Source of the DNA: a virus
Virus record (IMG/VR): IMGVR_UViG_3300025880_002570
Location: 1 to 27,483 of that record
DNA: 27,483 nt
Direction: 5' to 3' (one strand)
The notes beneath the pieces are model-generated. The model was not told where the DNA came from and ran no database searches. It was given only the letters and a program-made list of their open reading frames with translations. Below, piece after piece: positions 16,201 to 21,560 of this stretch. Position 1 is the first letter of the stretch. Each line of letters begins with the position of its first letter. A program made the translations under genes and the position numbers.

Positions 16201-17866
16201 TACCAGATGACCCTGATGAGCCACTTGTTCCTGATGAACCTGATGAGCCTGAAGTTCCTGATGTACCACTTGATCCTGTATTTCCTGAAGTTCCAGATGA
16301 ACCACTTGATCCTGAGTTTCCTGAAGAACCTGAAGAACCTGAAGTACCAGAGTTACCGCTTGTTCCTGATGAACCCGATGAGCCGGAGTTACCACTTGTT
16401 CCAGAGGAACCTGATGAACCATCTGAACCTGAAGTTCCTGAAGTACCAGATGACCCTGAAGAACCACTTGTGCCTGATGAGCCTGAAGAACCACTTGTTC
16501 CAGGATTACCTTGGACACCACTTGTTCCTGATGAACCACTTGAACCACTTGTTCCTGATGAACCTGAAGAACCGTTTGAACCTGAAGTTCCTGAAGTTCC
16601 TGAAGAACCGGTATTACCTGAAGTACCTGATGTACCGGATGAACCAGATGAACCTGAGTTACCACTTGTTCCTGAAGAACCAGATGAACCATCTGAACCT
16701 GAAGTTCCTGAAGTTCCGGATGAACCTGAACTACCTGATGTTCCTGAAGTTCCTGAAGAACCTGTATTACCTGAAGTTCCTGAAGAACCACTTGATCCTG
16801 ATGAACCTGATGTACCACTTGTTCCTGGGTTACCTTGGACACCACTTGTTCCTGATGAACCACTAGAACCACTTGTTCCTGAAGAACCTGAACTACCTGA
16901 TGTTCCTGAAGTTCCCGAAGAACCAGTATTACCTGAAGTTCCTGAAGATCCACTTGAGCCTGATGTACCTGATGAGCCCGAACTTCCTGAAGTACCTGAT
17001 GAGCCTGATGAACCTGAAGTGCCTGAAGAGCCTGAGCTACCGCTTGTACCTGATGAACCTGAGCTACCTTTATCACCTATAAGTTCAATAGCCATAAAGG
17101 TAGCATCGCTATTACCTACATTATTCCAACCACTTTTATCAATATGAGTGATATCTAATGTTCTCCAACCACCATTATCTGTTTGGGCAGTAACATATGC
17201 TGAATCATAATATATTTGATTTGATTCTAATCTAAATGTTATAACAGATTTATTATTATTTGTAGAATCTGTTAGAGTACCTAATATTGGGTCTATACCT
17301 AATCCATCTAAATCAGTCTCACTAATATAAACTTCAGTAGCTGCAGCCGGGTCAGCGGCGTTAAATCTAAATTTACCTGAGCCTGGGTCTGCTGATGTTG
17401 TAGATGTAGAGTATTCTATACGGAATCCATAAGTGGAAACACCTGAAGTACCAGATGTACCTGAACTACCTGATGAACCACTTGTTCCTGAAGAACCAGA
17501 TGAACCATCTGAACCTGAAGTTCCTGATGTACCCGAAGAACCTGAAGAACCTGATGTGCCTGAAGAACCAGATGAACCATCTGAACCTGAAGTACCTGAT
17601 GTACCGGATGAACCAGATGAACCACTTGTTCCTGAAGAACCACTAGAACCACTTGAACCTGATGAGCCACTTGAACCTGAACTACCATTTGAACCAGAAG
17701 TACCAGAAGTACCACTAGATGCAGCATTTTCTCTGGTACCTACAGTACCATCACTATTTATTACAAGCGTTGTGTTTTCAGATCCTTGAGTTGAAAGACC
17801 TGTTAATTTAATTTCATTTAACTCAGCATTACTACCACTAAGTATTACTTTTTTCCAATTTGGCAT
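12956..17866 (-). CDS. Giant collagen-like (Gly-X-Y) fibre with Cys-rich solenoid and S74 chaperone domain
   Basis: A 1636-residue virion fibre. Residues 1-48 are an anchor-like head (NWKKVILSGSNAEL) shared with the 409-aa protein at 18385-19614. Four Gly-X-Y blocks (about 51-143, 265-589, 715-840 and 958-1210) consist mostly of GSS and GTS triplets with occasional GNS and GSD; only three triplets contain proline. They are separated by globular modules at 144-264, 590-714 and 841-957; a further module spans 1211-1341. Residues about 1342-1490 repeat a SxIxGGxxNxI pattern, like a beta-solenoid, and are rich in Cys. The C-terminus is a peptidase S74 intramolecular chaperone with SDKRLKCNI starting at S1533, GVIAQEIEAILPEAV and YEKIVPLLIEAIKDL. 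S74 domains trimerise fibres and usually cleave themselves off at the Ser-Asp site. The gene has an unusually long leader and is followed by sugar enzymes. Confidence 0.9.
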   Translation of the reverse strand: MPNWKKVILSGSNAELNEIKLTGLSTQGSENTTLVINSDGTVGTRENAASSGTSGTSGSNGSSGSSGSSGSSGSSGSSGTSGSSGSSGTSGTSGSDGSSGSSGTSGSSGSSGTSGTSGSDGSSGSSGTSGSSGSSGTSGTSGVSTYGFRIEYSTSTTSADPGSGKFRFNAADPAAATEVYISETDLDGLGIDPILGTLTDSTNNNKSVITFRLESNQIYYDSAYVTAQTDNGGWRTLDITHIDKSGWNNVGNSDATFMAIELIGDKGSSGSSGTSGSSGSSGTSGSSGSSGTSGSSGSSGTSGSSGSSGTSGNTGSSGTSGTSGSSGSSGTSGSSGSSGTSGVQGNPGTSGTSGSSGSSGSSGTSGNTGSSGTSGTSGSSGSSGTSGTSGSDGSSGSSGTSGNSGSSGSSGTSGTSGNTGSSGTSGTSGSNGSSGSSGTSGSSGSSGTSGVQGNPGTSGSSGSSGTSGSSGSSGTSGTSGSDGSSGSSGTSGNSGSSGSSGTSGNSGTSGSSGSSGNSGSSGSSGTSGNTGSSGTSGTSGSSGSSGTSGSSGSSGTSGSSGSSGSSGSSGTSGSSGTSGSSGSSGTSGQDGNFGGATFNYTFDTATGTADPGNGDIRLNNTTQNASTLSIISQTTEDGDNIQSFLESIDASTSAVKGHMRIADKFAPENFILFSISNLTDLGVYWTINISEQASSAASPFTNNEDVIVSFALVGDRGDDGTSGTSGSSGTSGSSGSSGNSGTSGSSGSSGSSGTSGSSGNSGSSGSSGTSGSSGSSGTSGSSGNSGSSGSSGTSGSSGSSGSSGSSGSSGSSGSSGTSGSSGSSGSSGSSGTSGSSGTSGTATITNLGNNRVTTSTGTQGALNAEANFTFDGTKLTVSGSGSTILDVQGSQGQLFSVTDDLTGIVFAASDISGVPILSVSGSGLTMIDGTLNAPNLPNITTSNDVLVVDSSGNVGYETNAASSGTSGSSGSSGSSGSSGSSGSSGTSGSSGSSGSSGSSGTSGSSGSSGTSGSSGNSGSSGSSGTSGSSGSSGTSGSSGNSGTSGSSGSSGSSGSSGSSGTSGGTGTPGTSGSSGSSGTSGSSGSSGTSGNSGTSGSSGSSGNSGSSGSSGSSGTSGSSGSSGTSGNSGTSGSSGSSGTSGSSGSSGTSGNSGTSGSSGSSGNSGSSGSSGTSGNSGTSGSSGSSGNSGSSGSSGTSGNSGSSGSSGTSGTATITNLGNNRVTTSTGTQGQLNAEGSLTFDGNILHNDSQNIAINEGQKFILDYDGDSFGNISYDLNNLAGYGAQNVYATPGECHVFTEGDGDALAQIRAMQITIGSSQTNSATRFSIAGGLKNTGSSSTESFIGGGCRNYISSGKTSVIAGGSVNCIVNNNTACSGNFIGAGGANKINTCVGNSAIVAGCNNCICQTGTNCSFIGAGDFNVICVSSPKSSIVGGTTNKIYNSNTSAILGGRLNCICNGANCSAILGGYSNYINGHDYSFLAGYNLSSNQNCTFYTQCSHVRNHLNVGGTGNACNTTTGRIDATNDIVAYATSDKRLKCNIKPIENSLCKVIGVSGNTFDWKELTKEETKTIHGNTGKDVGVIAQEIEAILPEAVTTRDSGYKAVNYEKIVPLLIEAIKDLTVKVEELELKISRDI
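13397..13845 (-). repeat. Cys-rich solenoid-like repeat region in the large fibre
   Basis: Encodes about 150 residues built from repeats of SxIxGGxxNxI (for example SFIGGGCRNYI, SAILGGRLNCI, SAILGGYSNYI). About a dozen cysteines recur at similar positions in the repeat, including two NCIC pairs. It probably forms a trimeric or single-chain beta-solenoid before the S74 domain, possibly the receptor-binding tip. Confidence 0.7.
14235..14990 (-). repeat. Gly-X-Y block 4 of the large fibre, with 72-bp near-identical tandem repeats
   Basis: Encodes about 250 residues of collagen-like triplets (GSS, GTS, GNS). Within 14309-14632 a 72-bp unit recurs almost without change at 14309, 14381, 14453 and 14561. 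The last interval is 108 bp (one and a half units), showing an underlying 36-bp period. One proline triplet, GTP, occurs. Confidence 0.85.
15345..15710 (-). repeat. Gly-X-Y block 3 of the large fibre
   Basis: About 125 residues of GSS/GTS/GNS triplets with no proline, between the second and third globular modules. The block starts with a GDRGDDG transition. Confidence 0.8.
16095..17070 (-). repeat. Gly-X-Y block 2 of the large fibre (longest)
   Basis: About 325 residues of uninterrupted Gly-X-Y triplets, dominated by GSS and GTS with GNT, GNS and GSD variants. GVQGNPGTS occurs twice and supplies the only prolines. It starts with a GDKGSS transition and ends with GQDGNFGG. Confidence 0.85.
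17437..17716 (-). repeat. Gly-X-Y block 1 of the large fibre
   Basis: About 93 residues of GSS/GTS/GSD triplets immediately after the N-terminal anchor head, without proline. Confidence 0.8.
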
Positions 17867-17891
17867 ATCATTCTTATTAGGTTGGTTACTG

Positions 17892-17918
17892 ACTGTTCAG
17901 TCCACTTCCCTTGCGGGC
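17892..17918 (-). promoter_or_regulatory. Structured leader of the large fibre gene
   Basis: Between the promoter-like box and the ATG, the minus strand has a CCC-GCAA-GGG mini-hairpin with a GNRA-type tetraloop (17909-17918) and a GACTG-AA-CAGTC hairpin (17892-17903). This is an island of higher GC in an AT-rich leader and may affect translation or RNA stability. The stems are short. Confidence 0.3.
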
Positions 17919-17929
17919 CGTAATATAGT

Positions 17930-17939
17930 TATAAATATG
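17930..17939 (-). promoter_or_regulatory. Recurrent promoter-like box upstream of the large fibre
   Basis: Exact copy (minus strand ATATTTATAA), 63 bp before the ATG, farther than the usual 12-29 bp. It is followed by CTAT rather than the usual A-rich stretch. Confidence 0.5.
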
Positions 17940-17955
17940 GTTTTAATATTCCCTA

Positions 17956-18141
17956 TTAACTAGGAGGGGGAGGTATTTTTTCTTCTTCTAATTGTTGTTC
18001 AATACTTTCAATTTTTTGATTTAATTTTACTTGTATTGTACCTATAAAGATAGCATCGATACCTGTAATTGGAATGTAATCAGTTGATTTTCTAAGAGCA
18101 CGTAATTCTCTTAGAGATAAACCTGTTAGATTGTAAGACAT
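17956..18141 (-). CDS. Hypothetical small protein between the two collagen-like genes
   Basis: A 61-residue protein beginning MSYNLTGLSLRELRALRKSTDYIPITGIDAIFIGTIQVKL. A predicted helix (about 41-53, KIESIEQQLEEEK) follows, and it ends in a PPPPS tail. I do not recognise the family. It starts 3 bp after the stop of the 76-aa gene and has no separate promoter-like box, so the pair is one transcription unit. Its place between two fibre genes suggests a fibre-assembly or attachment accessory protein, but nothing in the sequence proves it. No signal peptide, membrane helix or metal motif is visible. Confidence 0.65.
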   Translation of the reverse strand: MSYNLTGLSLRELRALRKSTDYIPITGIDAIFIGTIQVKLNQKIESIEQQLEEEKIPPPPS

Positions 18142-18143
18142 AA

Positions 18144-18374
18144 CTATATATTTTTATATTTTTCTTGAATTTTTAAAGTTAAATTATAAAGTATCTCTAC
18201 ATATTCTCCTTTAAATAACCCATTTTTAATAGTAAGTAATATTAATTCAATTTCTTTTTCTGTTAATTCTATATTGTGAGTTAAAGGAGTACCCACTTTT
18301 TCAGTAGGTACTCCTTTTATTTCAACTTTATTAGATTTAAATCCCATAAACCTTTTTATTTTTTTTAAAAACAA
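18144..18374 (-). CDS. Hypothetical small basic protein between the two collagen-like genes
   Basis: The 76-residue product MFLKKIKRFMGFKSNKVE has a basic N-terminus, a central segment TPLTHNIELTEKEIELILLTIKNGLFKGEYVEILYNLTLKI that looks helical, and a Lys-rich end. The start at 18374 is TTG; an in-frame ATG lies at 18347, ten codons in. I prefer TTG because the first residues look like a natural phage N-terminus and because a promoter-like box then lies 20 bp upstream, as for other genes. The family is not recognised. It is coupled to the 61-aa gene 3 bp downstream. Confidence 0.6.
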   Translation of the reverse strand: MFLKKIKRFMGFKSNKVEIKGVPTEKVGTPLTHNIELTEKEIELILLTIKNGLFKGEYVEILYNLTLKIQEKYKNI

Positions 18375-18384
18375 TTTTTATATA

Positions 18385-19614
18385 TTAAGAATAGATATAA
18401 ATATCTTGTGATGAAGATACAAATATATTTCCTTTAGCCGTATATCTTGATACTACAGTTGATGTAGTATCATTAGCATCGGCACCTATTACAACAGTTG
18501 ACATAAAAGCATCTGGAGTAAATCCTGAACCACTTGCATGGAATGAACTTGTTACACCCCATCTTAATGATGATAATCCATCATAAGCAAAGGCATCACC
18601 ATAATCCTGATCTGTTTGTTGTATTACAATACCACCATCTCCAGCAGAAGTAGAACCAGAAGCTAATAATATAAATCTATCTTTTATTAGTAAATTTTCT
18701 GAATTTTGGAATGATGCTGTACCTTGTACTGTTAAATCATGGCTAATTACAACATCACCGGTTACTGTTAATAAACCACCTACTGTAGAACCACCATTAC
18801 TTATAAAAGTTAAATTAGATTCTGCTTCAGCACTTGATCCATCAATATCAGTTAATACTCTATTATTACCAGAATTATTAACATTAATTACACCACTTGT
18901 TCCTGAAGAGCCACTTGAACCATCTGAACCTGAAGAACCTGATGTACCACTTGAACCTGAAGAGCCTGATGTACCTGAGGAACCGGACGAACCATCTGAA
19001 CCTGAAGTTCCTGATGTTCCACTTGAACCAGAAGAACCAGAAGAACCATCTGAACCTGAAGTACCTGAAGAACCACTTGAACCATCTGAACCTGAAGTTC
19101 CTGATGTTCCGCTTGATCCTGAACTTCCAACAGCACCATCTGCACCACTTGTTCCTGAAGTACCTGAAGAACCACTTGAGCCTGATTCACCAGAAGTTCC
19201 TGATGAGCCACTTGATCCACCAGCACCGTCAGCACCACTTGTACCTGATGTACCTGAAGAACCTGAAGAACCTCCTGCACCATCTGCACCACTTGTTCCT
19301 GATGTACCTGAAGAACCTGAAGAACCGTCAGAACCACTTGTTCCTGAAGAACCTGAAGAACCTCCTGCACCATCTGCACCACTTGTTCCACTTGAGCCAC
19401 TTGAGCCACTAGTTCCACTTGAACCTGAGGAACCATCTGAACCTGAAGTACCACTTGAGCCTGAACTTGATGCATTTTCTCGTGTCCCAACTACCCCTGC
19501 AGGGCTGATTACCAATACTGTCTCTTCACTTCCTTGTACCGATAAATCTGATAAGGACAACTGCGCTAGTTCTGCGTTCGAGCCACTAACAATTACTTTT
19601 TTCCAATCTGCCAT
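18385..19614 (-). CDS. Second collagen-like fibre protein, paralogue of the large fibre's head
   Basis: A 409-residue protein whose first 48 residues (MADWKKVIVSGSNAELAQLSL) match the large fibre's head (MPNWKKVILSGSNAELNEIKL) almost position by position. Residues about 51-244 are Gly-X-Y triplets (GSS, GTS, GSD, and GAD-GAG variants), again without proline. Residues about 245-409 are a beta-rich C-terminal domain: NNSGNNRVLTDIDGSSAEAESNLTF, then SHDLTVQGTASFQNSENLLIKDRFILLASGSTSAGDGGIVI. Parts of it recall modules common in phage tail fibres. It lacks the S74 chaperone, so it may depend on another factor for trimer formation. The shared head suggests both fibres bind the same attachment point. 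A variant promoter-like box lies 20 bp upstream. Confidence 0.82.
   Translation of the reverse strand: MADWKKVIVSGSNAELAQLSLSDLSVQGSEETVLVISPAGVVGTRENASSSGSSGTSGSDGSSGSSGTSGSSGSSGTSGADGAGGSSGSSGTSGSDGSSGSSGTSGTSGADGAGGSSGSSGTSGTSGADGAGGSSGSSGTSGESGSSGSSGTSGTSGADGAVGSSGSSGTSGTSGSDGSSGSSGTSGSDGSSGSSGSSGTSGTSGSDGSSGSSGTSGSSGSSGTSGSSGSDGSSGSSGTSGVINVNNSGNNRVLTDIDGSSAEAESNLTFISNGGSTVGGLLTVTGDVVISHDLTVQGTASFQNSENLLIKDRFILLASGSTSAGDGGIVIQQTDQDYGDAFAYDGLSSLRWGVTSSFHASGSGFTPDAFMSTVVIGADANDTTSTVVSRYTAKGNIFVSSSQDIYIYS
18395..18404 (-). promoter_or_regulatory. Variant promoter-like box upstream of the 76-aa gene
   Basis: Minus-strand ATATTTATAT, one mismatch from the box, 20 bp before the TTG start. It lies inside the last codons of the second fibre gene. 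Confidence 0.4.
18893..19466 (-). repeat. Gly-X-Y block of the second fibre
   Basis: About 190 residues of collagen-like triplets. Compared with the large fibre it has more acidic and alanine triplets (GSD, GAD, GAG, GES), and no proline. The DNA is internally repetitive. Confidence 0.8.
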
Positions 19615-19634
19615 TTTATATTAATTAAATTTTA

Positions 19635-19644
19635 TTATACATAT
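19635..19644 (-). promoter_or_regulatory. Variant promoter-like box upstream of the second fibre
   Basis: Minus-strand ATATGTATAA followed by TAAAA, identical to the core variant at 3254-3263, 20 bp before the ATG at 19614. Confidence 0.45.
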
Positions 19645-19661
19645 TAAACTTTATTCTTAAG

Positions 19662-20039
19662 TTAATAACCTAAAAAGAATTCATTAGAAGAAAAAACAAT
19701 TCCTCCTTCTACTGCTGTGGGTAATGAACTAAATTCTAATAATTGTAATACCCCACTATTTTTTATTTTTATACCTTGATTACTAGAGTTTTTAATTAAT
19801 AGTAAATCATTTGAAGTATTATCATTTATTTCAAATCTAGCACCATTTGAAGGACCACCTATTCCTAAGTTTACCCCATCAAATTGAAGGTTGGCGTTAC
19901 CATCTATTTCTTGGTTACCCGTAGCAGTTAGAACATAATTATCAATATTATTATTAATGGTTATACCACTACCTCCAGTATTTTGGGTATTATATGCTCC
20001 TACTTTTAAGGAATCGACAAATCTTATATTATTAGCCAT
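19662..20039 (-). CDS. Short fibre-like structural protein
   Basis: A 125-residue protein starting MANNIRFVDSLKVGAYNTQNTGG. Its middle segment IDNYVLTATGNQEIDGNANLQFDGVNLGIG resembles a module in the two collagen-like proteins (NNRVTTSTGTQGxLNAExxxTFDG). The C-terminus, SSLPTAVEGGIVFSSNEFFLGY, has the EGGIV pattern common in phage tail-fibre modules. It has no collagen repeats. It starts 5 bp after the gp15-like stop, so it is in the neck operon, and has no separate box. It is probably a fibre component or connector; the exact role is unknown. Confidence 0.6.
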   Translation of the reverse strand: MANNIRFVDSLKVGAYNTQNTGGSGITINNNIDNYVLTATGNQEIDGNANLQFDGVNLGIGGPSNGARFEINDNTSNDLLLIKNSSNQGIKIKNSGVLQLLEFSSLPTAVEGGIVFSSNEFFLGY

Positions 20040-20043
20040 TAAT

Positions 20044-21027
20044 CTATTGTTTTAATTCTTTACCACTCTTCACATCATAAATACCAGTAAGTCCTCCTTC
20101 ATTTTCACTACTTTTTCTAGTTCTACCATCTCTTGTTTTAGTTACACCTTCTTTAAATATTTCAGAATTAGAAGTTGTTTCCATTGAAATAATAAATTTA
20201 GATTTAGAATTGTATTTAGAAATAGAATTCATATCTTTTTGTACTGTATCAGGAATAATGTATCCTCTTAATCTTATATTAAATGTACCTTTTACTAATC
20301 TATCTTTTCCATTAGTTAAAGAAGTTTCAGTAGTAAAGGAATCAATAAAAGATCTAAATTTAAACCTTTCTGGATTACCCCAATAAGCATCAGAAGCATA
20401 TTCACATGCTTCAATGATTTTATTTAATTGTTCCATATAGTAAGTTTGGATTAAACAACTATATTCTATATTAACAAAGTCCGGGACAGCTACAGCATAA
20501 AATTGTTTTGCTGGGATTGCGTTATTAATAGCATCAAAATTATTGTAAAAGGTTTTAGGATTATAAGCACGTTGAAAACTACCATATAAATTAGGACTAT
20601 TAGCATCCAGTTTATTATATACTGTTCTATCTTTAGTGATTGAATTTCTTTTAAGTACTATAATGGGTAACATAATAGCACCATTTTTATCCCTATAATA
20701 ATTATCTTTTTGGAATGATTTCCACCTTTCAGGAGAACCATAAATAATAGGTACTTCTCTTCTTTCACCATTTTGATAAACAAAAGGTTTTATCACATTT
20801 TGAAAATAATAAAATACAGCTTCATCTAAATCCTTTATTCCAATTGAAAAGGGTTTAGTTGTATCTCCTGTCCAAGATAGTTTTTCTGATCTATTAAAGG
20901 GAATACCTGTTTCACTTTCATTAGATGCAAGTGGGATATTGGGATTACCATATCTAGCTGAAGAAGGTCTTTGTTGATCTATGCTTAACTCTTTTTGAGT
21001 TTTTGGTATTGGTTTTCTTATAGCCAT
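20044..21027 (-). CDS. Tail completion/sheath stabiliser protein, gp15-like
   Basis: A 327-residue protein (T4 gp15 is 272). The region DEAVFYYFQNVIKPFVYQNGERREVPIIYGSPERWKSFQ (about 67-105) resembles the gp15-type segment with 'VPI-Y-S' followed by an aromatic helix. FVNIEYSCLIQTYYMEQLNKIIEACEY and GTFNIRLRGYIIPDT (about 260-275) fit the family's beta-barrel ends. gp15 caps the tail tube and sheath and joins the tail to the neck. The order gp13-gp14-gp15 supports the call. Its ATG overlaps the stop of the gp14-like gene by 1 bp (TAATG). The Lys/Arg-rich C-terminal tail after residue 290 is additional. Similarity is remote, so the name is provisional. Confidence 0.6.
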   Translation of the reverse strand: MAIRKPIPKTQKELSIDQQRPSSARYGNPNIPLASNESETGIPFNRSEKLSWTGDTTKPFSIGIKDLDEAVFYYFQNVIKPFVYQNGERREVPIIYGSPERWKSFQKDNYYRDKNGAIMLPIIVLKRNSITKDRTVYNKLDANSPNLYGSFQRAYNPKTFYNNFDAINNAIPAKQFYAVAVPDFVNIEYSCLIQTYYMEQLNKIIEACEYASDAYWGNPERFKFRSFIDSFTTETSLTNGKDRLVKGTFNIRLRGYIIPDTVQKDMNSISKYNSKSKFIISMETTSNSEIFKEGVTKTRDGRTRKSSENEGGLTGIYDVKSGKELKQ

Positions 21028-21557
21028 TAAAATCTTTCTTTATATGGTGAAATAGCAACTTTATCTGCTGGTATATAATATGTTGATACTAATACTGATA
21101 CACTTTCTCCAAATTTATCTAAACCTGGATTTAATGGGTTTGGTTCCCCATCTGAATCATTATTTGGGTATGCAGGGTTTTTTCCACCCCAATATTGGTT
21201 TCCTACTGTGCCTTGTACCCCGTAATATCCTTCTTGGTATAAGATAATATCACCTACTTCAGGTACAACATTAGCTACTTTTAAATCATCTCTAAGGAAA
21301 TAAAAATCAATAGCTTGATTAAATTGTATTCCTTCTTCATCTTCTCCATATTGTTGATCTGATCTATTTATTAAAACATTAAATAAAAAAGGACCATTAT
21401 AAAACTTTTCACCAGCAGCTTCACCATATATATTAACTTTAGTTTCTTCTAGTTTAAATTGATATATAGCACATTGTTGGGTAATAATATTACCCATTAA
21501 CTCTCTATTTAAATGTCTCAGAAGAGATACATCTCTGAGTCCTGTATACATTGCCAT
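21027..21557 (-). CDS. Neck protein, gp14-like
   Basis: A 176-residue protein (T4 gp14 is 256, so this is short). It begins YTGLRDVSLLRHLNRELMGNIITQQCAIYQF. It has KVNIYGEAAGEKFYNGPFLFNVLI (about 40-63) and PEVGDIILYQEGYYGVQGT (about 99-117), the type of strand pattern seen in neck/head-completion proteins that bridge portal and tail. It lies 3 bp after the gp13-like gene and overlaps the gp15-like gene by 1 bp, so all three are co-translated. The assignment is by order, size class and weak motif resemblance; a generic head-tail connector is the alternative. Confidence 0.55.
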   Translation of the reverse strand: MAMYTGLRDVSLLRHLNRELMGNIITQQCAIYQFKLEETKVNIYGEAAGEKFYNGPFLFNVLINRSDQQYGEDEEGIQFNQAIDFYFLRDDLKVANVVPEVGDIILYQEGYYGVQGTVGNQYWGGKNPAYPNNDSDGEPNPLNPGLDKFGESVSVLVSTYYIPADKVAISPYKERF

Positions 21558-21560
21558 ATG

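Noticed and set aside
14235-17716. CRISPR-like array because of regular repeats
   Set aside because: The repeats are continuous coding sequence of 9-36-bp periodicity without spacers, in a long open frame.
14085-17789. Long + strand open frames encoding Pro-Glu-Val/Leu repeats opposite the fibre gene (14085-15191, 15318-15896, 16470-17147, 17433-17789)
   Set aside because: They are the antisense reading of the Gly-Ser-Thr repeat codons, which contain no stops in that frame. Their ends track the repeat blocks, and they have no promoter or start context.
17867-17955. Small inverted repeats upstream of the large fibre as a terminator for an upstream gene
   Set aside because: Stems are only 3-5 bp and no T-run follows on the minus strand. 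They also lie downstream of the promoter-like box.
18888-19490. Gln/Val-rich minus-strand frame and Leu/Asn-rich + strand frame in the second fibre
   Set aside because: Alternative-frame readings of the same repeats. The 409-aa frame has a paralogous head, globular end and a promoter-like box.
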